NCBI RefSeq assembly: GCF_904848165.1
Contig: NZ_LR884459.1
Coordinates: 2,542,001-2,606,000 of the forward strand
Length of the DNA stretch: 64,000 nt
Direction of reading: 5' to 3'
From: Psychrobacter arenosus
GTDB lineage: Bacteria; Pseudomonadota; Gammaproteobacteria; Pseudomonadales; Moraxellaceae
The notes under the pieces are model-generated. The model did no database searches and was not told the origin of the DNA. It saw nothing but the letters and a program-made list of their open reading frames with translations. Below are positions 9,772 to 21,248 of the stretch, in pieces. A program made the position numbers and the translations under genes. Every line of letters starts with the position of its first letter. The stretch's first letter is position 1.

Positions 9772-10866
9772 ATGGCCGTCACAAGCCCCACCTCGCGCCC
9801 AGCCAATAGAGCCTACCGACGCAATGCTCTAATTTGGCTGTTAATGACCCTAATATTAGGCGTCGTGACGGCTTTGGTGTGGATGTTTGCCAAAACCCCA
9901 GCGGCACGCGCTACCATTGAAAACGCGCCTATTACTGCCAGTACCAATACCGCTATCGACATCACGAAAACGACTAAAATTGAAGCTTTACACGAGCTCG
10001 ATGCTGATGTGCAGCCTATTGATTTTTCGGCGATGGTACGCGATTTGCGGGAGTATCCTGAAGAGTTTAAAGACAAGCGTTATCTGCTTACCAATAAAGG
10101 CAAATGGACAGTGCAAGTCATGAACGTTGCTGAAAATGATGTCATTGTCGATTATCTGTTAGGCCGAGAAGACCGCAGCAAATTTGCTTATTTCCGTTAT
10201 CGCGATGACAACGACCAACTGCGCTATATGCTGACTTACGGCATTATGAGCAGCGCTGAAGAGGCGATGGGTGCGTCCAAGCTGATGGACTTCGGTCTAC
10301 CCGCCAATGTCCGGGTGATTCCTGAAGAGTTCAATCGTTATGTAAACAGTATTGATAATTACGAGCTGGCAGACCCTGTGGTGGATCTGGCCGCCAATCG
10401 CAATCGTCAAGTGCGCCTGAAACCGACTCGGCGTGAAGTGCCTGTCCGTAAACGGGCTACCCCGGCTGGGCAAGAGAATGCTAGCACGAACTCAGACTTG
10501 AATAACGCTAATGGGTCAGCCAACAACCCGTCTGCGCGCCCTAGCGAAGAAAAACGCAGTATTCGCAGCTCTGAAGACGCATCTGACACCCTAGTAGTAC
10601 AAGAAGAGCGTATCGTCAATACCGGTGATAATGGGGTAATTGCAGCGCCTAAAAATGAAAGCAGCAGCAAAAATGAGTCGTCAGCAACGCCTAAAAATAC
10701 AGATAAAAAACCTGCCGAAGCTGCGCCAGCTACTAAGCCAGATACCAGCAATAAAACTGGGGCAAAAGAGGGCAGTAATAAAGATAAGTCGAAGAATAAT
10801 ACGGGCAATGCTGGCGCTGACTCCGGTGATGCCATCAAAGCTTTGATCGAAGAAAAAAAGCCATAA
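9772..10866 (+). CDS. SPOR-domain-like membrane protein in the damX position
   Basis: Bitopic inner-membrane protein of 364 residues. A short basic cytoplasmic tail and one membrane helix (about 19-41) precede a periplasmic part. Residues about 112-190 (from KWTVQVMNVAEN to ANVRVIPEEFNRY) have the beta-alpha-beta pattern of a SPOR domain, which in other proteins binds denuded septal peptidoglycan. The C-terminal 150 residues are low-complexity, rich in Asn, Ser, Lys and Ala. In E. coli the SPOR protein DamX follows aroB; here the SPOR-like domain is internal with a disordered tail, the reverse of DamX. The domain match is by eye and role in division is an inference. Confidence 0.65.
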   Translation: MAVTSPTSRPANRAYRRNALIWLLMTLILGVVTALVWMFAKTPAARATIENAPITASTNTAIDITKTTKIEALHELDADVQPIDFSAMVRDLREYPEEFKDKRYLLTNKGKWTVQVMNVAENDVIVDYLLGREDRSKFAYFRYRDDNDQLRYMLTYGIMSSAEEAMGASKLMDFGLPANVRVIPEEFNRYVNSIDNYELADPVVDLAANRNRQVRLKPTRREVPVRKRATPAGQENASTNSDLNNANGSANNPSARPSEEKRSIRSSEDASDTLVVQEERIVNTGDNGVIAAPKNESSSKNESSATPKNTDKKPAEAAPATKPDTSNKTGAKEGSNKDKSKNNTGNAGADSGDAIKALIEEKKP

Positions 10867-11743
10867 CCTGACGTAAATCAGCTGCAAATGCATACCAATA
10901 GTAGGCTTTAGGGTAATAAATAAGACTGGATTTTTCACTTTTTATTGTCTAATATAACAGTGGGCGATGTTCAGTGGTGTTATGGTAAGTATTTCGTTGA
11001 TTGATATCACTATTGGTAGCAGTCAACACCATTGCTAAACTGGACTAACAGTATTGCGTATTATTAATGCACAATGTCTAGTCCGTCGACCTTGCTTTTA
11101 CAGGTTGAGGGTGGTGTTTAGATTGATTAAGTACCGCTGATACCGCGTAAACAGTCACGGAGTAGCCCATAGGTTTGTCCGGCTTAATCTATGACATTTT
11201 TTGCGAGCGTTTGCCGCTTTATTAGCGCAGCGCCCCTTAATCCTGTCACACTAAAGCTGCCATCCTATGGCTGCTTGCTTAATAAGGGGAGGATTCACCG
11301 TTATCGTTAGCCATCCCGGCTGGTCTTAACCGAGTCATCTACGACGCCGCTAGACGGTAAGTCGAATATAGGGGAGAGTAGCCTCTAAAATTCGAATCCA
11401 CTCACCCTAGAGTAGATTCACGCACCACCTACTGCTTCAATAGCAGCTCTGAAAACGTATGACCTCCAATTGCTTGGTCAATACACTTTATACAGTAAGA
11501 GCCCGCTATTGCTTCATAGCTTCTGGTCTTAATTCGTTAAGCCAATCAGCATTTACCGGCCATCTGGCCTCAACCACCGTATGTCGATTCAGTTACGCTG
11601 CTATTTTATAGTCCTTGCTACTCAACCGTGCCGCCTTTAGAAAGTGGTTACCATTTAGAGCCTAGCAAAACCAGTGAAAAAATAGCCAAAAGTACCTGCA
11701 TTTGCTGCCCTTACCATCATTAGTAATACGCCTGTCTTAATAA
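10867..11743. other. Long non-coding stretch upstream of gltB
   Basis: About 880 bp without a credible coding frame, between the damX-position gene and the gltB control region. It is less AT-rich than most intergenic DNA here and has several short hairpins, for example around 11240-11300. A near-palindrome, TTGCG-N11-CACAA, lies around 11050-11075. No tRNA or known riboswitch was recognised. It probably contains the gltB promoter and a long untranslated leader, and might include a small RNA. Confidence 0.4.
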
Positions 11744-11760
11744 GTGCTTATATTGAGCAC
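11744..11760 (+). promoter_or_regulatory. Inverted repeat shared by the gltB and gltD leaders (gltB copy)
   Basis: GTGCTTATATTGAGCAC has GTGCT/AGCAC arms 7 bp apart and is nearly palindromic over all 17 bp. The matching element at 16604-16620 (GTGCTCATATTAAGCAC) differs at only two positions. It ends 87 bp before the gltB start. Arm length and spacing suit a dimeric regulator, but the protein is unknown. Confidence 0.5.
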
Positions 11761-11847
11761 ATCGCCTACCTGCCGTTCTACTTGCGACTAGCGCGGCTCT
11801 CTTGCATTAAGGGAGTAACGCGGTCGGCCCACTAAAAAGGACAAGCG

Positions 11848-14800
11848 ATGACAATGATTTCTGCACACCAACATCTAGCTAGCCCAGATGACTTCTCTGA
11901 CAACTGCGGCTTTGGTCTCATTGCCCATATTGAAGGCATTGCTAGCCATAACTTGGTACAGACTGCTATCCACAGTCTCAGTTGTATGACCCACCGTGGT
12001 GGCGTAGCTGCCGATGGTAAAACGGGCGATGGTTGCGGATTGCTCCTAGCCAAACCTGACGTTTTCTTTCGCAGTATTGCTGAAGAGTTGGGACTTACCC
12101 TAACGGATAATTATGCCGTAGGTACCGTATTCGTTAATGATGACCCGCAATTGGCTGCGCACAGCCAGAGCGTTTTTGATGAAGAGATTGCTGCACAAGA
12201 CCTAACGGTTGCAGGCTGGCGTGATGTCCCGGTAGATTTAGCTATCGTTGGTGAAATTGGCCGCGAGACTTTACCCGTATTCAAACAAATTTTAGTCAAT
12301 GCTCCAGACGATTTAATTGCTGAAGACTTTAACCGCCGCTTATTCGTAGCGCGTAGAAAAGCCGAACAGCGCTTATTAGACGACAGCTTATTCTATGTGA
12401 CCTCACTAAATTGCCAGACGCTTATCTATAAAGGTCTGGTCATGCCTGCGGATTTACCCGCGTTCTTCTTAGACTTGCAAGACGAGCGTTTAGCTTCGCA
12501 TATCGTGGTTTTCCATCAGCGTTTCTCTACCAATACCTTACCGCGTTGGCCGCTGGCCCAACCCTTCCGCTACTTAGCCCACAATGGCGAGTTAAACACC
12601 ATTACCGGTAACCGTAATTGGTCGGTAGCGCGTACTCCTAAATTAAAATCTGACAAACTCCCCGAATTAAGCGAACTACATCCGTTAGTTAACCGTACCG
12701 GTTCGGACTCTTCTAGCTTAGATAATATGCTCGAGGTACTAATATCAGGCGGTATGAGCTTATTCCATGCCATGTCTATCCTAGTGCCACCCGCGTGGCA
12801 AAATGTCGACAGTATGGACATGGACCTGCGTGCCTTCTATGAGTTCTATTCACAACATATGGAAGCTTGGGATGGCCCTGCCGGCCTAGTCATTCAAGAT
12901 GGTCGCTACGCCGTTTGTATGTTGGATCGCAATGGTTTGCGCCCTTCGCGTTGGGTCACTACCAAAAACGGTTATATTACCGTAGCTTCAGAGATTGGCG
13001 TTTGGGACTACGAGCCAAAAGACGTGTTGGCGAAAGGCCGCGTTGGCCCAGGACAAATGCTCGTGGTGGATACCATGACGGGCCAAGTACTCGATACCAA
13101 AGCTATCGCCACGCAATTAAAAAAAGCCCATCCATACCGCAAATGGTTACGCGAAGAAGCCACTCGTATTCGTGATAACGAGCGGATGGAAGAGCAACTG
13201 GCTGAGCAGGCGCTCAAAGGTGAGCCGCTAAAAGCATTGCAAAAGATGTATAACATCACTAATGAAGAGCGCACGGAAATCATCCGTCCTAACGCTGAAA
13301 ATGGCCAAGAGCCAGTCGGCTCAATGGGCGATGATACCCCGATGGCAGTACTATCTAAACAGGTGCGTCATGTGGCCGACTTCTTCCGTCAACAGTTTGC
13401 CCAGGTGACCAACCCGCCGATTGACCCGTTACGTGAGTCTATCGTAATGTCGCTGCAGACCTGCTTAGGGGCGGAGACCAACGTCTTTAATCCTACCGCC
13501 AGAGATGCTCACCGTATTGTCTTAGCCTCGCCCGTATTGTCCGCCAGTAAGATGGCCCAGTTAGAAGCGCTAGACGACCCCGCGTTTCAACATGTGCGTA
13601 TTGACCTAAATTACGCTAGTGATATGCCTTTAGATGTGGCTATTACCAACTTGTGTGAGCAGGTAGCTGCTGAAGTGCGCAGTGGTAAGGCGTTGATTAT
13701 CTTATCGGATAAAGCCATCGCAGAGGGTAAAGTGCCCGCCAATGCTTTGATGGTGACGGGGGCTGTACATCATTACCTTATCGAGCAAGGCATTCGTACG
13801 GACGCTAACTTAATTATTGAAACTGGTTTGGCGCGTGATTCGCATCAAGTAGCGGTACTGATTGGCTTTGGCGCCACTTGTGTCTTCCCTTATCTAGCTT
13901 ATGATGTGATTGAAGATTTGGTAGCGACGGGTGAATTACTCGGCGATCCCATTCAAGCTCGCGTTAACTTCCGTAAGGGTCTGGATAAAGGCCTGCTCAA
14001 GATTCTATCGAAGATGGGGATTTCTACCATCGTTTCTTACCGCGGGGCGCAGCTTTTCGAAGCCGTAGGCCTGTCAGAGGAAATCGTAGACTTATGTTTT
14101 AAAGGCGTGCAGAGCCGGATTAAAGGGGCTACTTTTGCAGACTTAGCGGCGGACCAAGCCATCTTAGCCGCCAATGCGTTTAAGCGTCGCCTGCCACTCG
14201 ATCAAGGCGGTCTGCTGAAATTTGTCTTTAATAAAGAATATCACGCCTTTAACCCTGATGTGATTCGCACCCTACATACGGCCGTGCGTACCGGCGATTA
14301 TGACAACTATCGCGAGTATGCCAATCTGGTCAATAGCCGTCCGATTGCCACCTTGCGTGATTTGCTAAAGCTCAAGACGGACCAAGCTATTGCTATTGAA
14401 GAAGTAGAAGACATTGCGCAAATCTTACCGCGCTTTGATTCAGCAGGGATGTCATTAGGAGCTCTGTCTCCCGAAGCCCATGAAGCCATCGCTATGGCGA
14501 TGAACACTATCGGCGGTCGCTCCAACTCAGGTGAGGGCGGAGAAGACCCGGTTCGTTACGGCACCATGCGTAACTCGAAAATCAAACAGGTCGCCTCGGG
14601 TCGTTTTGGGGTCACGCCAGCTTACCTGAGATCGGCTGAAGTGATGCAGATTAAGGTTGCTCAGGGCGCAAAACCGGGCGAGGGCGGTCAGCTACCGGGC
14701 GGTAAGGTCAATGCTTTGATTGCTCGCTTGCGCTACTCGGTGCCAGGGGTCACGCTCATTTCGCCACCACCGCACCACGATATTTACTCTATCGAAGATT

Positions 14801-16311
14801 TAGCTCAGCTGATTTTTGACTTAAAACAAGTCAATCCTGATGCTTTGGTTTCAGTGAAGCTGGTGTCGCGTCCAGGTGTCGGTACGATTGCCACTGGGGT
14901 AGCCAAAGCCTACGCTGACCTGATTACCATCTCGGGCTACGATGGCGGTACGGCAGCCTCACCATTGTCCTCTATCCACCATGCAGGCTCTCCTTGGGAG
15001 CTGGGTCTGGCAGAGGCGCATCAGTCGCTACGGGTGAATGGTCTACGTGATAAAGTCCGCGTACAAACGGACGGTGGTCTTAAGACCGGTCTAGATGTGG
15101 TCAAAGCCGCTATCTTAGGCGCAGAAAGCTTTGGTTTTGGGACTACGCCAATGATTGCAGTGGGCTGTAAATACCTACGTATTTGCCATTTGAATAACTG
15201 CCCAACAGGCGTGGCGACGCAAAAAGCGGTCCTACGCGATGAGCACTTCATTGGTGAAGCTGAAATGCTGATTAACTTCTTTAAGTTTGTAGCGACCGAA
15301 ACCCGCGAATGGTTAGCAGTGCTCGGTGTACGTAGCATGGAAGAGTTGGTTGGGCGTACCGACTTACTCGAGGTCATCGAAGGCTTTACCGCCAAGCAGC
15401 GCAATCTAGATTTAACGCCGCTGTTATACAGTCATCCCGCCAGTGCAGGCAAGCCGCACACCTGCCAAGTTGAGCGCAATGCCCCGTTTGATAAAGGCTT
15501 ATTAGCTGAGCAGATGATTGCCGATATGATTCGCCCTATCCGCCAAGGTATGGGCGGCGACTTTAGCTATCACGTGGGCAACTGCGACCGTTCTATCGGC
15601 GCGCGTATCTCGGGTGAGATTGCAGAGGTCTGGGGCAACTTGGGCATGAAAGAGATGCCTATTCGCTTGCACCTTACGGGTACTGCAGGGCAGAGCCTCG
15701 GGGTGTGGAACGCCGGCGGGTTGCACATTGAGTTAGAGGGCGATGCCAATGACTACGTGGGTAAAGGTATGGCTGGTGGCGAGATTGTCATCTATCCGCC
15801 AAAAGACTCGGTCTTTGCCTCGCAGCATACCGCAATTATTGGCAACACTTGTCTCTATGGGGCGACCGGTGGCAAGCTTTATGTGGCTGGCACCGCAGGT
15901 GAGCGCTTTGCCGTACGGAACTCAGGTGTGCATGCCGTCGTTGAAGGTACTGGGGACCATTGCTGTGAATATATGACTGGCGGCATAGTCACGGTCTTGG
16001 GTCGCACCGGGCTTAACTTTGGGGCGGGCATGACCGGTGGCTTTGCTTATGTATTGGATTTAGAAGGCGACTTCTTTGACCGCTGTAACCATGAGCTGAT
16101 CGATTTGCACCGCATCTCGAGCGAGCAGACCGAAGAGCATCGCATTCATTTGCAGCAAATTATTGAGGCGCATGTCGAAAAGACCGGCAGTGCCTGGGGC
16201 AATAATATTTTGGCTGATTTTGACTACTACGCTCGTAAGTTCTACTTGGTCAAACCCAAAGCGGCTAATATTGCCTCATTGTTAAAGACCACCATGGCGG
16301 ACCCACAATAG
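11848..16311 (+). CDS. gltB: Glutamate synthase (NADPH) large subunit
   Basis: Large subunit of GOGAT, converting glutamine plus 2-oxoglutarate into two glutamates. It has 1487 residues. A 19-residue propeptide precedes the N-terminal nucleophile Cys20 ([13 protein letters not shown]), which starts the class II glutaminase domain (to about 420). Then come the central domain, the FMN-binding synthase domain (about 830-1200, with [14 protein letters not shown] and [10 protein letters not shown]) and the GXGXG-rich beta-helix at the C-terminus. The 3Fe-4S ligands are Cys1107, Cys1113 and Cys1118 in [15 protein letters not shown]. gltD lies 493 bp downstream and has its own leader element. Confidence 0.97.
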   Translation: MTMISAHQHLASPDDFSDNCGFGLIAHIEGIASHNLVQTAIHSLSCMTHRGGVAADGKTGDGCGLLLAKPDVFFRSIAEELGLTLTDNYAVGTVFVNDDPQLAAHSQSVFDEEIAAQDLTVAGWRDVPVDLAIVGEIGRETLPVFKQILVNAPDDLIAEDFNRRLFVARRKAEQRLLDDSLFYVTSLNCQTLIYKGLVMPADLPAFFLDLQDERLASHIVVFHQRFSTNTLPRWPLAQPFRYLAHNGELNTITGNRNWSVARTPKLKSDKLPELSELHPLVNRTGSDSSSLDNMLEVLISGGMSLFHAMSILVPPAWQNVDSMDMDLRAFYEFYSQHMEAWDGPAGLVIQDGRYAVCMLDRNGLRPSRWVTTKNGYITVASEIGVWDYEPKDVLAKGRVGPGQMLVVDTMTGQVLDTKAIATQLKKAHPYRKWLREEATRIRDNERMEEQLAEQALKGEPLKALQKMYNITNEERTEIIRPNAENGQEPVGSMGDDTPMAVLSKQVRHVADFFRQQFAQVTNPPIDPLRESIVMSLQTCLGAETNVFNPTARDAHRIVLASPVLSASKMAQLEALDDPAFQHVRIDLNYASDMPLDVAITNLCEQVAAEVRSGKALIILSDKAIAEGKVPANALMVTGAVHHYLIEQGIRTDANLIIETGLARDSHQVAVLIGFGATCVFPYLAYDVIEDLVATGELLGDPIQARVNFRKGLDKGLLKILSKMGISTIVSYRGAQLFEAVGLSEEIVDLCFKGVQSRIKGATFADLAADQAILAANAFKRRLPLDQGGLLKFVFNKEYHAFNPDVIRTLHTAVRTGDYDNYREYANLVNSRPIATLRDLLKLKTDQAIAIEEVEDIAQILPRFDSAGMSLGALSPEAHEAIAMAMNTIGGRSNSGEGGEDPVRYGTMRNSKIKQVASGRFGVTPAYLRSAEVMQIKVAQGAKPGEGGQLPGGKVNALIARLRYSVPGVTLISPPPHHDIYSIEDLAQLIFDLKQVNPDALVSVKLVSRPGVGTIATGVAKAYADLITISGYDGGTAASPLSSIHHAGSPWELGLAEAHQSLRVNGLRDKVRVQTDGGLKTGLDVVKAAILGAESFGFGTTPMIAVGCKYLRICHLNNCPTGVATQKAVLRDEHFIGEAEMLINFFKFVATETREWLAVLGVRSMEELVGRTDLLEVIEGFTAKQRNLDLTPLLYSHPASAGKPHTCQVERNAPFDKGLLAEQMIADMIRPIRQGMGGDFSYHVGNCDRSIGARISGEIAEVWGNLGMKEMPIRLHLTGTAGQSLGVWNAGGLHIELEGDANDYVGKGMAGGEIVIYPPKDSVFASQHTAIIGNTCLYGATGGKLYVAGTAGERFAVRNSGVHAVVEGTGDHCCEYMTGGIVTVLGRTGLNFGAGMTGGFAYVLDLEGDFFDRCNHELIDLHRISSEQTEEHRIHLQQIIEAHVEKTGSAWGNNILADFDYYARKFYLVKPKAANIASLLKTTMADPQ

Positions 16312-16603
16312 GCTTTATTGACTTAAAGCCTTAGCCCATTAGCGCTTAATCTGATGAGCTAAGGTATTTAATAGACCGTTTTAGATGAACAAAACCGCGT
16401 TGCTATAAACGTTATCCTGATATTCAGCAAGACGTTTATAGGCAACAGTTAACAGATACCCTCACAGCAGGTACGTGGCAGGGAATTTCAGCGAGAAATA
16501 GAGAGTCTGCGCAAGATAACAGCGCAAAATAACAACGTAAGGTATTGCGTTTGGAAGCGGCTGAAGACCGGCATTATCTGGTCTTCGGTAACTTGGATTA
16601 AAA
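16312..16603. other. gltB-gltD intergenic region, 5' part
   Basis: Non-coding. A 7-bp hairpin CCTTAGC (16329-16335) / GCTAAGG (16358-16364) follows gltB, with only a weak T stretch, so it is at best a poor terminator. A second pairing, GAAGACC/GGTCTTC, lies around 16563-16586. The gap between gltB and gltD is much longer than in the usual gltBD operon and holds a copy of the gltB leader element. Confidence 0.35.
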
Positions 16604-16620
16604 GTGCTCATATTAAGCAC
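16604..16620 (+). promoter_or_regulatory. Inverted repeat shared by the gltB and gltD leaders (gltD copy)
   Basis: GTGCTCATATTAAGCAC matches the 17-bp element upstream of gltB at 15 of 17 positions, and ACAT or ATTT follows in both. It lies 184 bp before gltD. Its presence in front of both subunit genes suggests that they are separately transcribed but jointly controlled. Confidence 0.5.
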
Positions 16621-16735
16621 ATTTATATTCAGGGCAGCTTGCAGACGGCTTACGATAAACGGGTTTGGCTACTATTGGCTTAGCCCCGTTAGACTCAAGC
16701 TCTTAATCCCAAGAGTGCTCGCTAAATTTAAATAA

Positions 16736-18226
<1,491 letters not shown>

Positions 18227-18336
18227 CCCAGTTAATTTATGCCAATGCTTTTAAAAGGCTATACCGTGTTAAGGCGCGAATAGCCTTAAACGTACGGTTA
18301 CTAATATAAGCAACGGCTACCTATAATATATTAATA

Positions 18337-18372
18337 AATAACGCCTTCTATCCGTAGAGGGCGTTATTTTTT
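18337..18372 (+). terminator. Rho-independent terminator after gltD
   Basis: AATAACGCC plus TTCTA (18337-18350) pairs with TAGAG plus GGCGTTATT (18355-18368) around a TCCG tetraloop, a 14-bp stem with one wobble, followed by a T run. Confidence 0.9.
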
Positions 18373-18472
18373 GCTATGCTGATATAACCAATTGGGGCAG
18401 CGTTATTGGGGTAGTCCCTAGCGCAGCGTAACCCATTATTTTGCCATCCCTTACTGAAAAATAGAGAGTGTC

Positions 18473-19762
18473 ATGAAACTAAATAGGGGACCAAGAGCAC
18501 CGCGTCGTACACTCTGGCAGCGCCTATCTGCCCCCTTTGTGGAGCCTTATGCTCGTTACCAACATGCGGATATTCTCCATGCCATTCGTTTAGGGGTAGC
18601 TGTGGTAGCGGCTTTATTATTCAATAAGGTCTCGCAACTGCCACATGGGGAGTGGACTACCATTACGGTGTTTATTATCTTAGGGTTACTACAGTATCAA
18701 GGGGCTATCTATACCAAAGCAAAAGAGCGGGTGATAGGGACATTATTGGGTATTTTAGTCGGGCTATTTTTAGTCTGGCTTAGCCAAGGTTTAGGCGAGT
18801 ACCTAGGGTTATATTATGTGTTGATTGGCTTAATCAGTGGGGTCATTGGCTATTATGCGGTCAAGCAATTGGGCTATATAGGTCTATTGACAGGGATTAC
18901 CATGTGTATGATTATCTCGCATACTGCCGGCGAGATTGGCGTGGATGGGGTGTATCGAGCGCTTAATGTGCTCATTGGTACGCTGATAGCGGTGTTAGCC
19001 ACCTTGATATTGCCTCTGAAATCAACGCTGATGTGGCGGTTTTTATTGGCGAGCAATCTGGAAGCTTGTGGGGAGATCTACGTTAAAGTCGGCAGTCATA
19101 TTATCGACCATACCGCAGCCTCTGCTAGTGATGATGATGCCTTGTCGCTGCATGCCTTACCTTATCGGCACCATTACACCTCGCCGATGATTGAGAGCGA
19201 GCAGACTATGAGCCTTGATCAAGGCATACCGATTGCTCAGGACATGGTGGCTAGTCTTAAACAAATCAATAAACGCTTATTGGCGAGTCGACCGCATTTA
19301 GCGGCCACTGCACGCGAGTCAGGCATTGCTAAAGAGACGCTCGAGCATATCCAACGTACGCACCGCAACCTTATTGGCACCGTAGATTTACTATTAACAG
19401 CAGCCCCTAGGCTGGCGGAAATACCTATTGACGCTGATAATCGAGAGTTATTGACCCATTACCAACATGAATTGACCCAAGCTATGCAGCATATGGCGGC
19501 GGTACTGCGCAGTCCTAATAACGAGCTGTTTCGACCTATTACCCGTATCCAAGTGGCTGAATATCCTAGTGTGCAACAGCTAACGTTTGAGTGGCAGGGG
19601 TATTTTTGGTTGACGCAAAATTTACAGGCGCAGCTGCAAAGTTTAAGCGAATTACTGCAACAAACCGAGCCACAATGGTTTGCCGCTTCAGGCTTGCGTT
19701 ATCAGCGCCGTGAGCAACGCCGTATTCATGCGCAAGGGGGAGAGAGTAAATTAGATCTTTAG
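18473..19762 (+). CDS. FUSC-family inner-membrane protein (aromatic acid exporter-like)
   Basis: Integral membrane protein of 429 residues. The N-terminal half contains about six hydrophobic segments (residues 35-185) with the FUSC/ArAE-type pattern, including WTTITVFIILGLLQYQGAIYTKAKERVIGTLLG. The C-terminal half (190-429) is soluble and largely helical, with a heptad-like segment near 360-400. Related proteins (AaeB, YccS) export small aromatic acids or act in the envelope; the substrate here cannot be inferred. It stands between the gltD terminator and a convergent substrate-binding protein gene. Confidence 0.75.
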   Translation: MKLNRGPRAPRRTLWQRLSAPFVEPYARYQHADILHAIRLGVAVVAALLFNKVSQLPHGEWTTITVFIILGLLQYQGAIYTKAKERVIGTLLGILVGLFLVWLSQGLGEYLGLYYVLIGLISGVIGYYAVKQLGYIGLLTGITMCMIISHTAGEIGVDGVYRALNVLIGTLIAVLATLILPLKSTLMWRFLLASNLEACGEIYVKVGSHIIDHTAASASDDDALSLHALPYRHHYTSPMIESEQTMSLDQGIPIAQDMVASLKQINKRLLASRPHLAATARESGIAKETLEHIQRTHRNLIGTVDLLLTAAPRLAEIPIDADNRELLTHYQHELTQAMQHMAAVLRSPNNELFRPITRIQVAEYPSVQQLTFEWQGYFWLTQNLQAQLQSLSELLQQTEPQWFAASGLRYQRREQRRIHAQGGESKLDL

Positions 19763-19815
19763 ACAGGGAAGTATGTAAACAGTTGATGCTAAGTAGCTGG
19801 ACAAAGTAATAGCGA

Positions 19816-21003
19816 TTATTTTCGCTGTTGATTGAGCAGCGCCCAATAGTGCTCATAAATTAAAAAGGCCTTATGACTGACTGCGGTTTGCAGATGAGCA
19901 TTCTTAAACTGTTTAGTGGTGGGGTACAGCGTGGTATTGGCTTTGGTGCTCGCTGACATAAATAAACGCGCCCCTAGATTAGGGGTGGCATAGCCCAACT
20001 CTCTGCTAATAATTTGCGAATTTTCTGGGCGTAAGACAAAGTTTATAAAACGGTGCGCCTCTTCGACATGCTGGGCATTTTTAGGAATAGCAAAGCTGTC
20101 AATCCATAAGATAGCCCCTTCATCAGGGTACTTATAGACCAAATCTTTTTTACCCTCTTCCTTAGCCAACATCATCTCCCCACTCCAAATCATCCCAATA
20201 TCCGCCTTATTCGTTATATAGGCATTACGAGTCGATCCTGAGGGAAAAGCAGATAAACTAGGCATTAAGAGTTTTAATTTCTCATAAGCTTGTTTGATTT
20301 CTGCTGGGTCTTCACTATTAGCTGAATAGCCTAATGATATCAGACACATACCAAAGACTTCGCGCATATCGTTGGGCAGCACCAAACGACCTGCAAACTC
20401 AGGTCGCCATAAATCCTGCCAACTGTTGACACTGTCAGGGTTAATAGCTTGGCTATTAATAGCAATACCGGTAGTGCCCCAAAGATAAGGAATGGAGTAC
20501 TTATTGTCCGGATCGATATCTGTTCCTATAGTCGCTGGATTAAGTTGCTCAAAATTAGTGATTTTAGTTTTATCGATGGGCTGTAATAGGCCTTGATTGT
20601 GCATTCTATCTATAAAATAATTAGAAGGGACAATAAGATCGTACGGAGGGTCATTGCGTGAGTACTTAATTTGATGGTACATCTCTTCATTGGATTCGTA
20701 AGTGTTAGAGATGACTTTGATACCGGTTTCCATCTCAAAGTTATCTAAGACTTGCTGCGGCATATACTCTGACCAGTTATAGAGATATAACACCGAGGTA
20801 TGGTCGGGCTCTTCAGTATGAGTATAGTGCTCGCTAGGCTGACAGGCGCTCAGCAACACGGCTAAAGCCATTAATAAGGTAATAAGAATAAAAGGGGAGC
20901 GTCTAGGTTGTGACCAAGAATTCATGAGATATAGGCTCATAACCTGAGAGTCAGGGTGAGCAGAAAATTCGGCTGAGAGATCTCGGTAGGTTTGATGACG
21001 CAT
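19816..21003 (-). CDS. Polyamine-type ABC transporter substrate-binding lipoprotein (paralogue 1)
   Basis: Periplasmic solute-binding protein of the PotD/PotF family. The mature part starts with VLYLYNWSEYMPQQVLDNFE, the family signature for spermidine/putrescine binding proteins, and continues with IPYLWGTTGIAIN and WSGEMMLAKEE. A lipobox LLSAC gives lipidated Cys54, so it is probably anchored to a membrane. The frame opens at 21003, but the signal peptide more plausibly starts at an ATG at 20940 or 20925 (MNSWSQPRRSPFILITLLM). No good ribosome binding site decides between them. No permease or ATPase gene is adjacent; the neighbour is a paralogue in the same orientation. Confidence 0.85.
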   Translation of the reverse strand: MRHQTYRDLSAEFSAHPDSQVMSLYLMNSWSQPRRSPFILITLLMALAVLLSACQPSEHYTHTEEPDHTSVLYLYNWSEYMPQQVLDNFEMETGIKVISNTYESNEEMYHQIKYSRNDPPYDLIVPSNYFIDRMHNQGLLQPIDKTKITNFEQLNPATIGTDIDPDNKYSIPYLWGTTGIAINSQAINPDSVNSWQDLWRPEFAGRLVLPNDMREVFGMCLISLGYSANSEDPAEIKQAYEKLKLLMPSLSAFPSGSTRNAYITNKADIGMIWSGEMMLAKEEGKKDLVYKYPDEGAILWIDSFAIPKNAQHVEEAHRFINFVLRPENSQIISRELGYATPNLGARLFMSASTKANTTLYPTTKQFKNAHLQTAVSHKAFLIYEHYWALLNQQRK

Positions 21004-21248
21004 AGAATAATCTTAAGTTTGCTAATGGGTCTGCAAGAGAGCAGCGCTAGAATAAGTCGCCATAAAGAGCCCTATCAAGCCGCTACGCTCAAGCTTTGTA
21101 GCAGCCAGATAGGCCCTCACGGGTAATTAGCAATGGTAGTAATAGTATCAATGATAAAAGTAGCAACGCGTTTAAGAACGCATTATTCACTTTAGAATAC
21201 TATAAAAATGAGCTGTACAACAATGATTTAAAAAGCTCCTCATAAAAT

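Noticed and set aside
10407..10838. 143-residue hydrophobic frame antisense to the damX-position gene
   Set aside because: Shadow of the low-complexity tail in the real gene; Leu/Ser-rich as expected from its complement.
11370..11420. tRNA-like segment with ATTCGAATCC in the gltB leader
   Set aside because: It resembles a T-loop, but no acceptor stem, anticodon arm or matching ends could be placed around it.
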